The notes under the pieces were generated by a model. That model did not search any database. It was not told the DNA's origin and was given only the letters and a program-made list of their open reading frames with translations. Below, in pieces: positions 8,901-18,719 of a stretch of 64,000 nucleotides of DNA; position 1 is the stretch's first letter, and each line of letters begins with the position of its first letter. This stretch comes from Psychrobacter namhaensis (GTDB taxonomy: Bacteria > Pseudomonadota > Gammaproteobacteria > Pseudomonadales > Moraxellaceae), in NCBI RefSeq assembly GCF_016107545.1, contig NZ_JABASS010000001.1, positions 124,001 to 188,000 of the forward strand. The letters run 5' to 3'. A program made the position numbers and the translations under genes.

Positions 8901-10429
8901 AGCGTCAGTCCAATGATGATGCTCAGGATAGTGGCTCTATTAGTGTAGCGGATGAGCTGGGTATTTTATTAAATAAAGCCATGCGTAAAACCAAGCTGGC
9001 GCAGAAAAAACAATTTCCACCCGCGCCGCTATGGCAAGCTGTGTTTGATACCTTAAATGGTAGGATCGCGAGCGAGCACACGCAACTAGTTGGTCTGCCA
9101 ACCAAAACACAGTACGGAGCAATCGCTACGATGCTTGGTCAAGGCTTGGGTCAACTGGGACAAGTAAATAATCAAACCTTATCTGTCTTGGCTGAGATGT
9201 TAGCGCTAGATGATACTTCTGATATCAGTGAGGCGACTAAAGCGATTATCCAATTTGTATTTAACATCGGGGAGATAGATATTGAAGGCAGCCTAGTTTA
9301 TCAAGTACGTCACCCGGCCAAAGCATTTTTACGTACTCAAAAAGTGCATGTGGTGCAAGGCGAAGAAGCGTTGGCGCATCAAGAGCCACTGTTTTTAGAC
9401 AGTTTGACGACTTATCAGATTAAAGCGCATTTGCTTAAGTCACTGGCGGCTAATGCAACCGAACAAAGTGATGGCAATGCAGCGATTGAAAATGCTAACG
9501 CCACTATGATGTACCAAAAAATGATGCCAGCAGGGGTGGCGCGCCAAACCACGCTACCCAATCAGCAACGAAAACTACAGCAGCAATGTGTGGAGTTCAA
9601 AGAGCAGTTAATTGCTAATGGTTTTGATGAGGGCAAAGAAGCGGCCACAGGTTTGCAGCTACTGACTGCAACGAGCGAGCATTCTGTGCAGCTAGAGCTA
9701 AAGTCGGTGATCAATAGGGTTAAGACTATTGATACTAATGAGTCAAGCTGTCAGACGGATATTGAAGCAATGCTGACACTGTTGCCAAAGGCTATTAAGA
9801 TTAAAGGTCTGGTGCCGATAGATGCTCATAAGCAGGCAGGCGTATCTTATACTGAGCACTCACCAAAGCAGTGGTTAAATATTTTGCCAAATTCTGCGAG
9901 TCCCAGACACTTACTCAAGTTTTGGTTATCACATTTATACTGGCAAGTTGCCAGACGCACCACAGCTGAGCAAGTGGCATTAAACGATGGCACAAGTATT
10001 TGGCGCTTTAATAAAGCCAGCTCGCAAGTAGATAGCTATAAAAATACTATCGCATTCAAGCTAAGTCCTATTGCCTATGAATATGCGGTGATTGAGCTGA
10101 TTAAGTGGGCGATTTTTGGCAACCTGTCAGGTCAAGTTCCTATTACGCTACTGCCTGAGTATGCACTCAACTACCTTGGCAAGCGTTCAAACGTTAAAGA
10201 AAACGAGGGCACAAATGGCGGCTATTGGCCAAAACGTGCAGATTTTTCCGACTGGTTAAGACCCAGTTATCATTCAGACACGGTATACGATAACTGCTCA
10301 CAGCACGCCATTTGGCAATACCTATTGCGCGATCAAGACGCATTTAAAGCGCTAACAGCGGCCTTAACTACCTTGGCACAGCCGCTGTACGAGCCAATGT
10401 TTGTCGCACTAAACGGTTTAGATAATTAG
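5957..10429 (+). CDS. recC: Exodeoxyribonuclease V subunit RecC
   Basis: RecC is the scaffold and Chi-recognition subunit of the RecBCD helicase-nuclease for double-strand break repair. I place the start at the ATG at 5957 because MFTIIQSHRTENLVDQLLL matches the normal RecC N-terminus; the frame is open further upstream. The resulting 1490 residues are well above the E. coli length (1122). Extra length lies in acidic, Gln/Ser-rich stretches (for example about residues 380-480 and 960-1030) that look like low-complexity insertions. PFELVVMLNMDLSEFPARDR and the WLNILPNSASPRHLLKFWL segment are RecC-like. recB follows after 90 bp. Confidence 0.93.
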   Translation: MFTIIQSHRTENLVDQLLLQYQSKEQSVFEPFIVIVPSMVLGDWLDKTIASRAGISTLVRTKFWGQYQWTLMQDVLTRHNAYLLENNPETAVLNVPEVAVLSPTVMQWRLFGYLTYYQESIVKNEAHPVHPLLASLIEGPQENVKQDALRLDTAQQDKAQQDARIWQLASDLTRVFNRYLTHREDWLALWSNNEPLDVDALIADKDALSLRFDKYARGTPEWLMEHYVELEVAQRFLWSHLFADVHQHRVTIEDNFWSALKHNKANERDQLPKVLRIFTIQQLPQTELDFLQRLSQYMDITLLHYNPSKLFWADIVDKSWLQRQQIINPESVFLRDYGHSLLSRLGKQSRDTFAMLANLSGNEQYQEALVEWQDNFDTSFDETGNTIDGSVYDVDSADSFQEAQNTSSLLRRLQNDVLMLDEQSTQQATAAKVSEAVSQQIELGFEQEASDTPWYDDDVLENKRFEKDRFWAISSQDNSLSIHSCHNLQRQLEVLRIMIGRWLNEPIQTGEKKRHISDIVVLLPDVERHHALIGSIFVSGKGQDGLTLPAKVTGVVDTDIRQLWEAIIGFYKLLGSHSARFEAAEVLDWLMLPPLFESFGLTHEQMSRGCDLLVEAGFIRGFDERHLKQTLDANDYDYRFSFAQALDRLALGLVMPEASLSNCLYPLREGEWASTAMPEMSLPLPQVSLNDAMIVEALSRIYVGLVERRDDHTQRMKAEDWLDQIETQVIHRYFGDVDQTRTMRAIYNAMNGFKSSLRANRHYKQYASGDSANKEVEQRLAGVEQLPLKLSFMLDSIEDELESQQVSAEPTGVITFGRFGALRNVPFELVVMLNMDLSEFPARDRDNRYDLIKATNARRGDRVSEDDDNGAFLDAMLCARSACWIFYNGQSLTDTHEHLPANPVSELLQFLQGEVQWQVNSLDTLPENIDPTTESLKRYLPKLIKQWLVTEHPALPFHRSLFETDIEGTDASEQQTNINANERQSNDDAQDSGSISVADELGILLNKAMRKTKLAQKKQFPPAPLWQAVFDTLNGRIASEHTQLVGLPTKTQYGAIATMLGQGLGQLGQVNNQTLSVLAEMLALDDTSDISEATKAIIQFVFNIGEIDIEGSLVYQVRHPAKAFLRTQKVHVVQGEEALAHQEPLFLDSLTTYQIKAHLLKSLAANATEQSDGNAAIENANATMMYQKMMPAGVARQTTLPNQQRKLQQQCVEFKEQLIANGFDEGKEAATGLQLLTATSEHSVQLELKSVINRVKTIDTNESSCQTDIEAMLTLLPKAIKIKGLVPIDAHKQAGVSYTEHSPKQWLNILPNSASPRHLLKFWLSHLYWQVARRTTAEQVALNDGTSIWRFNKASSQVDSYKNTIAFKLSPIAYEYAVIELIKWAIFGNLSGQVPITLLPEYALNYLGKRSNVKENEGTNGGYWPKRADFSDWLRPSYHSDTVYDNCSQHAIWQYLLRDQDAFKALTAALTTLAQPLYEPMFVALNGLDN

Positions 10430-10519
10430 CTAGGATGGCTACCGCCCAGTTTATTTCGCTGTTTATTTTGACCTGATAGATTTTGATTTCATAGATAATC
10501 ATTAAAAGTATACGCCTAT

Positions 10520-13500
10520 ATGACAGACTTTACTGACACAACCAATACCATTGATATCTCTACACAATCGGATTTATTTGATGAGGATTCAAGTGAATTT
10601 GATGACTCGGCTGCGATGGCTGAGTCTAAGGCAGATGTGATACCAGCGGTGGACGTTGAACTAACGGGTAAGCACCTTATCGAAGCCTCAGCAGGGACTG
10701 GTAAGACTTGGACGCTAACTGGTATTGTGCTGCGCCTACTGATTGAAGCGCGGCGTGCGCCAGAACAAATCATTGCTACGACCTTTACGCGCGCCGCTGC
10801 AGCGGAGATGCGTCAGCGTATTCATGATCGTTTGGTGGATTTTTATCAACTATTGCAGTGGGTCAATAATCTGAGTGCTGATACCAATAATAAAGATATC
10901 TTGTATCCCAAAATTTTGCAGGTAACGCCTGATGGTGATGGTGTTAATGACAACGACAACAGTAACCATGACAAACCAGCAAGCACGGATTTAAATAGTG
11001 AGGCAAACGCTGAGGATCTTAATCAAGATTTTGCCCACGACAAGCAAGTGGCGATTGAAAAGCGTGCCCAAGCAAAAAAAGCGCGTGAAATTTGGTTGAT
11101 AAAGCAAGCTAAATATGTGCGCTTAGATAACATCATGCAAGATCCTATTAACCTACATTTAGTGAATTATTTACTGGATCATGTGTATAGCTATCCGATG
11201 GCGGAGGCGCTACGACGCACCGCGCTGGTATTAACGACATTGGATAAACTGTTTGTGGGCACACTGGATAGCTTGGCGCAAAAATGGTTGACCGAATATA
11301 GTAGCGAGACGGGTCACCAGCAAGGCATGGCTATTATCGAAGACAGCAGTATTGAGCAGGTGACTGACAGTATTATTCACGATGAGCTGCGCCAGTTTCA
11401 AAGCCGCTTACATTACGAGCAGCCCAAACTGTATGCGCTGATGGATCAGCAAGGTAAGCTGACAGCAGTGAGCGACCATAAAAAATTTGTTTCTCGTTCG
11501 CTCAATTTTATTTCCGCACCGATTGATGAGGTAAGACTAGAGCAAAGCTTTGACTTTAATGCGTATGAGCAGCTTATTGCTGAGTTTGCACAATTAGACT
11601 TAACTGATATTCAGCCATATTTAAATCCTGATTACAGAAAGTCGCAAGGATTTCGTGGCGGTTCTAATTTAACCAAACAGTTTGACGCCCTCATTGAGGT
11701 ACATCAAAAGATAGCAGAATATAAACTTGCATTTAACAGCTATTTAAATGAGCGCGAGCATAAGATTTTGACCTCATTGCAGGATGCCAGATATCCAGAT
11801 GAAGATGGCAAAATTAAGAACTTCAATAAAAATAAAGAAAAAGAGCATCAGACGCTTTTTGAATTAGAGACCATTAGCAAGTTAATGGCGCTTCTAGATA
11901 TGGTTGAGAGATTAAATCAGCACATTGTATTGCTATTAGCCAATCTTAACCGTCACATTGTGCTTGCCGTACGTGATAGGCTGCCAGTAATTTTAGAAGA
12001 GCGCGGTGAGACGACCTTTAGTTTGCAGATGGTGCGTTTAAACCAAGCCTTAACGGGCCGACAAGGAGATAAGCTGGCGCGTTATATTCGTCATCATTAT
12101 CCAGTGGCACTGATCGATGAGTCGCAAGATATCAATGGTGAACAAGCCATTATGATTGAAAGCATTTATTTGCCAAAAAACAAACAAACACAAGAGAAAA
12201 AAGATAAGCCGTCAACGTCCCATAAAGCCAATCGTGAGTTTTTACTGTTGGTTGGTGACCCAAAACAGGCCATTTATGGGTTTCGTGGTGGTGATGTGGC
12301 CAACTATAACTATATGAAAGCCCAGTTTGATACCAGCAGTCGTTGGACGCTCGATACCAACCGTCGCTCAAATGCCGGTGTGATTCATGCACTAAACTGC
12401 TGGTTTGGCGTCCCTACAGCAACGACTGGTAACAATAAGCTGGCACAGTTAGGTAGCGGTATCTATTACCAGTATATGAAAGATAGGGAAGAAAAAGAAG
12501 GTGAGAAAGCTAAGAGTCAACTGTCTTGGTTTAGGTGTTTAGACATACAAGGAAGTCGCTTAGTGACTGAGATCCTCTCTGCTCAGCCAGTAAGCGTATT
12601 GCACTTGCCTAGTGGTAAGGACATAGAGCTTGAGTACGATGAGCATGAAATCACCGCGCGTCATATTGCCACTTTGCTCAGTAGTGGCCATACATTAAAA
12701 AGCAAAGCCATCCAGCCTAGTGATATCGGCGTGCTGGCACGTGCCAAAAAGGACTTAAAGCGGGTTGAAGACGAGTTGGTGAAACTGGGCGTACCAACTT
12801 TGACCACCAGCGATGTCAGTATCTTTGAAACGGTCATGGCAGAAGATGTGGCAGCATTGCTTAGCGCCATGCTGTATCCGTACCGTCATGACATGATTAA
12901 TCGGGTGTTGACCAGTCATCTGTATGATCTAAGCATTAAAGACGTTAAAGCGATGATGACCGACCATGAGTCAGGTATTGTTGAGGCCGATAATACAACA
13001 CGCGCTCATTCACAAAATGCGTCGACGATTGATAATAAAAGAAGCTATCAAGACTTTATTACCTATTTAAAAGAAGGGGCGCAGCGTTGGCAACATTTTG
13101 GCATATTGTCGGCGCTACATTACCTGTTGGATAAAAGTCCCGTACAGCCACAAGGGGTCTGGCAATCTTTAGCTGCTCATCCAGAAGGGGATCGACATAT
13201 CATGGATCTGCGTCATGTGATGGATGTATTGGCGCAGTACGGCATGGGCATGGGTGAGCATGAACTATTGGCTTGGTTTAGACAACACATAGATGCCGCA
13301 CCCAACAGCGATTGGGCCAAGCAATATCCGCTACCGACAGAGTCTGGCGTACAGCTGATGACCATTCATAAGTCAAAAGGACTCGAGTTTCCCATTGTCT
13401 ACGTCTTGGGTATGGGCAGTGCCAGCCGAAAATCTGGTAATAAAGAAAACTATGGGTTATATCTATATAACGCTCAGCAAGCCCCTTCCGCGCTAGCGCA

Positions 13501-15031
13501 GCAATCCCTACAACATCAACTAACTGGCAATCAGCGCCGCTTCTCGCCACTACAAGGATCTGCCACCACCGACGATTACTATACTGCTATCGAGACGCAA
13601 GAAGGTTTTGAGGAGTTGCGCCGTCTTGGTTATGTGGCATTTACGCGCGCCAGTGAACAGCTTTATGTGGTACTGCAAGACCCGAAAAGAAATGTGGATT
13701 CTGAGTTAAAGCCCGTGTTTTATTGGTTTGATTCGGCAGAAGCAAATTTTGAATTGCCTAATAGGCTCAAAGGCACGATAGGCATGATCAGAGGTCACAA
13801 AGTCAATGAGTTCCATAATGACCACCATGCGAACCATGCCAACCCAGCAGGCTTAAACGATGCGACTCAGCTTACTACGATCAAACCCATGACAGAAGTT
13901 ATTGAGTACGATGCTTTTTCAGAGGTTATGAAGACAAACTACTTTTATGGTTGGGCGAAGACCAGTTTTACCGCGCTCGCCCGTCAGTTGGACGAATCCA
14001 CACAAGCGATGGTCATAGTGGATGAGCGTATTGATGATGCGATAGAGATCGTTACGAGAGATACGTTCGCCTCGGTTGAGCCATTATCTCATAGTAGTGA
14101 GCACCCTGAAAAAGTGGAAGGGTTAAGTCTCAAGTCTGAGGAGGATATCCGCTTTACTTTTGTTAAAGGAGCCAATGCCGGTACATTTTTACACGAGATA
14201 TTTGAAAAAATTGATTTCACCAACAAGTCGCAGTGGTCTGGGGTTGTCGATAGAGCCGTTAGTAGCTATCAGCTGCCGCTGGTCTATAGCAGTGCTGAGC
14301 TGCAAAGCCGTAGATTACAAGGATACGAGGGCGGAGCAGGTGCCCTCATTGAGCCTGATTCGATAGATACGACAAAGCATGACGCTTTACTCAACTGGAT
14401 TGATGAGGTGATACATGCGCCGCTATTGGCCTCCAATCAACCCTTAAGCTCTCTTAACGCAAGTCAGCGATTTGCTGAATTAGAGTTTAACATGGGGTTG
14501 TCAGAACGGTTTAAAGCTCAGGATATCAATCAGCTGTTTCAACAATACTTACCTGACGACACAGACAAGCACGTCAATCTGGTGCCACAAAATAAAACGC
14601 ACTTGTATCGTTATTTACGCGGCGAAATTGACTTGGTATATGAGCACGCTGGCAAGTATTATGTCGTCGATTACAAAAGTAACTTTTTAGGAAATAGCCT
14701 AAGCAATTATGATGAAAACACCCTTAAGCAAGCAATGTCCAAAGCAGGATATTGGTTACAAGCAGCAATTTATCAGGTGGCTTTGCACCGATTGCTCTCC
14801 ATGAGAATCAGTGATTACGCAGGCAATGAAGATAAATATCTAGGCCCTGTAGAGTACGTATTTTTACGTGGTGTATATGACCCTAATCCTCAAACCGCTG
14901 CTTCTGCATCACAAAACCCTAATGAGCCTAGTAGTAACACATCAGGCACTAATCCTTATGGATTGGTGACTTGGGATATCCCAATTGATTTTATTAAAGG
15001 ATTAGATACGCTATTTGGCATGCCTGACTAG
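10520..15031 (+). CDS. recB: Exodeoxyribonuclease V subunit RecB
   Basis: RecB is the 3'-5' SF1A helicase plus nuclease subunit of RecBCD. The Walker A motif ASAGTGKT is at about 57-64 and is followed by TTFTRAAAAEMRQRI. The Walker B region LIDESQDI is near residue 533, then GDPKQAIYGFRGGD and, later, LMTIHKSKGLEFPIVYV. The C-terminal nuclease domain is intact: GEIDLVY near 1367 and VVDYKSN near 1382. The protein is 1503 residues against about 1180 in E. coli. Hydrophilic insertions at about 130-180 and 820-860, and an acidic N-terminal tail of about 45 residues, account for part of this. Confidence 0.96.
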   Translation: MTDFTDTTNTIDISTQSDLFDEDSSEFDDSAAMAESKADVIPAVDVELTGKHLIEASAGTGKTWTLTGIVLRLLIEARRAPEQIIATTFTRAAAAEMRQRIHDRLVDFYQLLQWVNNLSADTNNKDILYPKILQVTPDGDGVNDNDNSNHDKPASTDLNSEANAEDLNQDFAHDKQVAIEKRAQAKKAREIWLIKQAKYVRLDNIMQDPINLHLVNYLLDHVYSYPMAEALRRTALVLTTLDKLFVGTLDSLAQKWLTEYSSETGHQQGMAIIEDSSIEQVTDSIIHDELRQFQSRLHYEQPKLYALMDQQGKLTAVSDHKKFVSRSLNFISAPIDEVRLEQSFDFNAYEQLIAEFAQLDLTDIQPYLNPDYRKSQGFRGGSNLTKQFDALIEVHQKIAEYKLAFNSYLNEREHKILTSLQDARYPDEDGKIKNFNKNKEKEHQTLFELETISKLMALLDMVERLNQHIVLLLANLNRHIVLAVRDRLPVILEERGETTFSLQMVRLNQALTGRQGDKLARYIRHHYPVALIDESQDINGEQAIMIESIYLPKNKQTQEKKDKPSTSHKANREFLLLVGDPKQAIYGFRGGDVANYNYMKAQFDTSSRWTLDTNRRSNAGVIHALNCWFGVPTATTGNNKLAQLGSGIYYQYMKDREEKEGEKAKSQLSWFRCLDIQGSRLVTEILSAQPVSVLHLPSGKDIELEYDEHEITARHIATLLSSGHTLKSKAIQPSDIGVLARAKKDLKRVEDELVKLGVPTLTTSDVSIFETVMAEDVAALLSAMLYPYRHDMINRVLTSHLYDLSIKDVKAMMTDHESGIVEADNTTRAHSQNASTIDNKRSYQDFITYLKEGAQRWQHFGILSALHYLLDKSPVQPQGVWQSLAAHPEGDRHIMDLRHVMDVLAQYGMGMGEHELLAWFRQHIDAAPNSDWAKQYPLPTESGVQLMTIHKSKGLEFPIVYVLGMGSASRKSGNKENYGLYLYNAQQAPSALAQQSLQHQLTGNQRRFSPLQGSATTDDYYTAIETQEGFEELRRLGYVAFTRASEQLYVVLQDPKRNVDSELKPVFYWFDSAEANFELPNRLKGTIGMIRGHKVNEFHNDHHANHANPAGLNDATQLTTIKPMTEVIEYDAFSEVMKTNYFYGWAKTSFTALARQLDESTQAMVIVDERIDDAIEIVTRDTFASVEPLSHSSEHPEKVEGLSLKSEEDIRFTFVKGANAGTFLHEIFEKIDFTNKSQWSGVVDRAVSSYQLPLVYSSAELQSRRLQGYEGGAGALIEPDSIDTTKHDALLNWIDEVIHAPLLASNQPLSSLNASQRFAELEFNMGLSERFKAQDINQLFQQYLPDDTDKHVNLVPQNKTHLYRYLRGEIDLVYEHAGKYYVVDYKSNFLGNSLSNYDENTLKQAMSKAGYWLQAAIYQVALHRLLSMRISDYAGNEDKYLGPVEYVFLRGVYDPNPQTAASASQNPNEPSSNTSGTNPYGLVTWDIPIDFIKGLDTLFGMPD

Positions 15032-15106
15032 TAAGGGTTAAATAACGGTTCACTATCCAAAAAATATCATCTCAATTAATCAGATCAATATAGAGACAAG
15101 CATAAG

Positions 15107-17302
15107 ATGAGTAATAATAACAACAAAAGCAAAGCGGCAATTGGTTTACAAGAAACTTGGGCCAGTAACCTTAGTGACTATATCCTATTACGTCGCCAGC
15201 AAACGCATTCAGCATATAATGCGACAGAGGCACCAACCAATACTAATAGCGATCAAGTCGATAAAGTAGAAGACAGCAATTTATTCACGGCTTTTTTTGT
15301 TATGTTAGCGACGCATTTAGAAGAAGGGCACACGGTATTAACCGTTGAGGAAGCTGAGCACGAAGTACCACTACAAGGTCAAATCAACAATGAAGTCGTT
15401 ACATTGTATGCGTGGCAGCGGCAATTATTAGAAACATTGGCAATGCCAATATTTGCGTTGATAGACGCTCAAATACACTTGCAAACAGAAGATAACGCAA
15501 CAGTTGATATAGCATTATTTGCTTTGCTAGACACTTTATTTGGCAAGGGCAATCAGCTTTGGACGCAGCTGGCGCTTAGCAATCATGAAAAAGAGAGGCT
15601 AAGCAAGCGTTTTAATACGATTGTCAGCTTATATCAACTACTGAAAAATACTGACTTAAATTTTTTGATAGATTTAGTGGAACAACACGCTTTATTTGCA
15701 AATGTTGATGCTGGTGTTATTGAAGAAAATAGCCTAAGCAAAATAAACCAACCCATCATCTATAAACTAACTAATAATAAAAATATAGAAGTAAAAACCA
15801 TATCAATAACTTTTTGGCTACATCGTTCTTGGCAAGCAGAGTTTAACTTAGCAGAGCATATCAATAGGACTCTAGCACAAGAAGTAACCCCTCTAGCATT
15901 ATCAATACCTGACAATTTAAACGAGCAACAAGTAAAAGCCATCAACGTGGCCAACAACAATGCATTTAGTATCATCACTGGCGGCCCAGGCACAGGTAAA
16001 ACTTATACGGTTGCTCAGCTGGTTATCGCACTACAAGAAGCTACAGAGAGGAGGGGCGATCAACAGGAGAACATTCGATTCAGTACAGATAGTGCGAGCC
16101 TAGCGTTAGCCGCGCCAACTGGTAAGGCGGCCCAGCGAATGCAAGAGTCTTTGCAAGCCGCTTTAGACACAGAAAATGTGGCGATGCAATTGCAAGAAGC
16201 CAAGACTATCCATCGTTTGCTAGGAATTGGACGAACGGGTAGACCGCGTTACGATGCTAGTAACCCACTAGGGGAAGATATCATTATCGTGGATGAGGCA
16301 TCGATGCTTGGAGTTGAGTTGGCCAATTATCTTGTGAGTGCAGTGAAACCTGGAGCAAGGCTTATATTGTTGGGAGATGCCAATCAGTTAGCAGCCGTGG
16401 ATGCAGGAGCGGTGCTGGCCGATCTATGCCGTATTCCGACATTACAGGCTGTTCATGCAGAGCTAATCAAGAGCCGTCGGTTTAGCTCAGATTCAGGCAT
16501 TGGTCAGCTTGCCCATCAAATTAATGCGGTAGAGGTAGACATTCAAAAAATTTGGCAGTTACTAAAACAAGATGACGCATTGAGATTTCAATATGTCAAT
16601 ATGCAACAAGAAGAGACGCTTATAGATAATAAAATGATAAATAGCCTAAGTAATAAAAAAACCATTCAAAAAGTAACCCAAAAATACAATCCATACATAA
16701 ACAAAATTAAAAATCTTCTAGAAGATAAAATAGAAAAATCTGTGCCAGAATCAGTAAAAAGTACTATAAACTCATTAATGGTAACCTTTAACCAGTTTAG
16801 AATCCTAAGTGCTGGCCACAATGGGGAGTGGGGTGACCACTATATCAATAACTATCTGACACAATGGCACCTTACTGAGCTAAAACTGCCGCTCGGTCAA
16901 AACACATGGTTCCATGGCCGTCCCATTATGATTCTGCAAAATAACTATGAATTAGGATTATTCAATGGTGACATTGGCTTTTGTTTGCAAACAGGGGACG
17001 AAAGAAATCGATTAGAAGTGTTCTTTGAGAGCAAAACCCAAGGTATTGCTGTGAATTTACTCAATGACGAGGTCATTGCCACTGCCTATGCGATGACGAT
17101 TCATAAATCACAAGGGTCTGAATTTGACCATGTGGCCATTACTTTTGATAATAGTCATGCAAGATTGTTAAGCAAGGAGCTTATTTATACGGCAGTGACA
17201 CGTGCTAAAAAACAAGTGACCATCTACAGCACAAAAACTGCTTTTGAAAAGGCGGTTCAGACGCCAACTGAGCGCCATACAGGCTTAGCACAACAGTTTT
17301 AG
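15107..17302 (+). CDS. recD: Exodeoxyribonuclease V subunit RecD
   Basis: RecD is the 5'-3' SF1B helicase subunit of RecBCD. The Walker A motif GGPGTGKT is near residue 291, followed by LAAPTGKAAQRM, then IIVDEASML (Walker B) and LILLGDANQLAAVDAGAVL. The C-terminal YAMTIHKSQGSEFDHVAI and TAVTRAKKQVTIYS are helicase motifs V and VI. At 731 residues it is longer than E. coli RecD (608). A Lys/Asn-rich stretch around 500-560 looks like an insertion. It follows recB after 75 bp, completing a recC-recB-recD order without the ptrA gene found between recC and recB in enterics. Confidence 0.95.
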   Translation: MSNNNNKSKAAIGLQETWASNLSDYILLRRQQTHSAYNATEAPTNTNSDQVDKVEDSNLFTAFFVMLATHLEEGHTVLTVEEAEHEVPLQGQINNEVVTLYAWQRQLLETLAMPIFALIDAQIHLQTEDNATVDIALFALLDTLFGKGNQLWTQLALSNHEKERLSKRFNTIVSLYQLLKNTDLNFLIDLVEQHALFANVDAGVIEENSLSKINQPIIYKLTNNKNIEVKTISITFWLHRSWQAEFNLAEHINRTLAQEVTPLALSIPDNLNEQQVKAINVANNNAFSIITGGPGTGKTYTVAQLVIALQEATERRGDQQENIRFSTDSASLALAAPTGKAAQRMQESLQAALDTENVAMQLQEAKTIHRLLGIGRTGRPRYDASNPLGEDIIIVDEASMLGVELANYLVSAVKPGARLILLGDANQLAAVDAGAVLADLCRIPTLQAVHAELIKSRRFSSDSGIGQLAHQINAVEVDIQKIWQLLKQDDALRFQYVNMQQEETLIDNKMINSLSNKKTIQKVTQKYNPYINKIKNLLEDKIEKSVPESVKSTINSLMVTFNQFRILSAGHNGEWGDHYINNYLTQWHLTELKLPLGQNTWFHGRPIMILQNNYELGLFNGDIGFCLQTGDERNRLEVFFESKTQGIAVNLLNDEVIATAYAMTIHKSQGSEFDHVAITFDNSHARLLSKELIYTAVTRAKKQVTIYSTKTAFEKAVQTPTERHTGLAQQF

Positions 17303-17337
17303 TTATTATCTTTAGTTATATTTGTTCTTCACGCAAT

Positions 17338-17366
17338 AAAAAAGCATCCGATTTGGATGCTTTTTT
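17338..17366. terminator. Bidirectional terminator between recD and hpt
   Basis: A 12-bp perfect stem (AAAAAAGCATCC and GGATGCTTTTTT) with loop GATTT lies between two convergent genes. A T-run follows the stem on both strands, so it can serve recD and hpt alike. Confidence 0.9.
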
Positions 17367-17384
17367 AAACATAACTCGATGGAG

Positions 17385-17948
17385 TTAGATTTTATCTTCT
17401 TTAATTGCGTAGATACCCGGCAGGTGACGTAAGTAACCGTGGAAATCCATACCACAGCCATAGACATAACGATCCGCGACATTAATTCCTACAAAATCCA
17501 CATCAAAGTCAGCAACTTTGCGATCATGTTCTTTGTTAAGTAACACACAACATTCCATAGACAATGGTTTTTCTTTACTCAGCTCTTCGACGACTGCTTT
17601 TAGCGTGATGCCTTCGTCAAAAATATCATCTATCAATAAAACATGCTCACCTTCAATGCTAACATCAGGCTTAAATTTCCAATCAAGCTCATTGGTGCCT
17701 TCATTATCACGATAGCGAGAAGCATGAATATAGTGCATACGATGGTAGAACGTCAAATGCGTCAACAACTGGCCAGCTGGGATAAGCCCGCCATTCATGA
17801 CGACCATAACGATCGGATTTAGACCAGCATAATGGAGGTTGAGTTGAGCGGCAAGGCGCTCATAAGCGGCAGCAACTTCAATACTGCTGATAAGGCACTC
17901 TGAGTTGCGTAATGTTTTTTCAATTTCTTGGTTACTGATTTGGGTCAT
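17385..17948 (-). CDS. Hypoxanthine-guanine phosphoribosyltransferase
   Basis: A purine-salvage PRTase that converts hypoxanthine or guanine plus PRPP to IMP or GMP in the cytoplasm. The PRPP-binding signature VLLIDDIFDEGITL (about residues 102-115) is intact. PIVMVVMNGGLIPAGQL supplies the PPi loop and the C-terminal FVGINVADRYVYGCGMD segment gives the base-contacting region. The 187-residue length is standard. It is a single gene ending at the shared terminator with recD. Confidence 0.9.
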   Translation of the reverse strand: MTQISNQEIEKTLRNSECLISSIEVAAAYERLAAQLNLHYAGLNPIVMVVMNGGLIPAGQLLTHLTFYHRMHYIHASRYRDNEGTNELDWKFKPDVSIEGEHVLLIDDIFDEGITLKAVVEELSKEKPLSMECCVLLNKEHDRKVADFDVDFVGINVADRYVYGCGMDFHGYLRHLPGIYAIKEDKI

Positions 17949-18050
17949 CGGGTGCGCCTTCGATAAAAAGTGCCGCTTATTTTAGCAAATTTTAGTGAAT
18001 TTGCCCAACCTCATGTGATGTTTGGGATAAAATTAAACCAATTTTAAGGG

Positions 18051-18719
18051 TTATTCTGATTTTTCTACAATAAATGGGCGGTAGTAATCTGCTAAACGGT
18101 TCAGCGAACTATCCGGTAAGTCAGGCAACAGCTTGTTCAGTGCCATATTCATGCCTTTATCAATCGCAGATTTGGCGACTGGAACAGACTTACGCTTGAT
18201 CATACCTAGCTTGAGTGTATCAGCATAGCGACTGATAAAATGAGTGAGTGTCTCTTCATTTACGGTTTCAAGCGCTTTTTTAAACTTGTCTCGGTTTACG
18301 TGCTCAGGTGTGATAGCAGCAAACCCTTCGTCAATCGTTTTTGCGTCTGCGGCAGACAGCTTAAAGCCCACACGTTTCACGCCGTCATTATCAATAAAAG
18401 TCGCCCGATCTCTTAGAAAATGAAAACTCGGAAGTACCTCTTCATTATTCTCTTTACCAAGCAAGATGTTGAGTAGGGTATCGGTCGCGCGTTCAATCGT
18501 CCCAACGATTTTACGCATGGACGCTTGTCGCTCAGGATTTGGGATAATGTCTACCAAACCAACCAATAAATTATCGGTAAGGTCACGAGCCGTCTGATGC
18601 GTCAGAGCATCGCGATAAGGGTAGTAGTCTACCTGCTCATTTGAAGCAACGACTTGTTCGGCCTCACTGATCAATGTTTTTAATTTATCTGAAGGTACGA
18701 ATCCAAAATAATGTGCCAT
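18051..18719 (-). CDS. Conserved hypothetical protein
   Basis: I do not recognise this 222-residue protein. It starts MAHYFGFVPSDKLKTLISEAE and is soluble and largely helical in composition, with no signal peptide, membrane segment or catalytic motif that I can see. The C-terminal part (GMNMALNKLLPDLPDSSLNRL) hints at a helical bundle. It is monocistronic: about 100 bp separate it from the preceding minus-strand hpt start, and a 300-bp gap lies on its 5' side. The 5' gap is shared with the divergent cstA-like gene. Confidence 0.7.
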   Translation of the reverse strand: MAHYFGFVPSDKLKTLISEAEQVVASNEQVDYYPYRDALTHQTARDLTDNLLVGLVDIIPNPERQASMRKIVGTIERATDTLLNILLGKENNEEVLPSFHFLRDRATFIDNDGVKRVGFKLSAADAKTIDEGFAAITPEHVNRDKFKKALETVNEETLTHFISRYADTLKLGMIKRKSVPVAKSAIDKGMNMALNKLLPDLPDSSLNRLADYYRPFIVEKSE

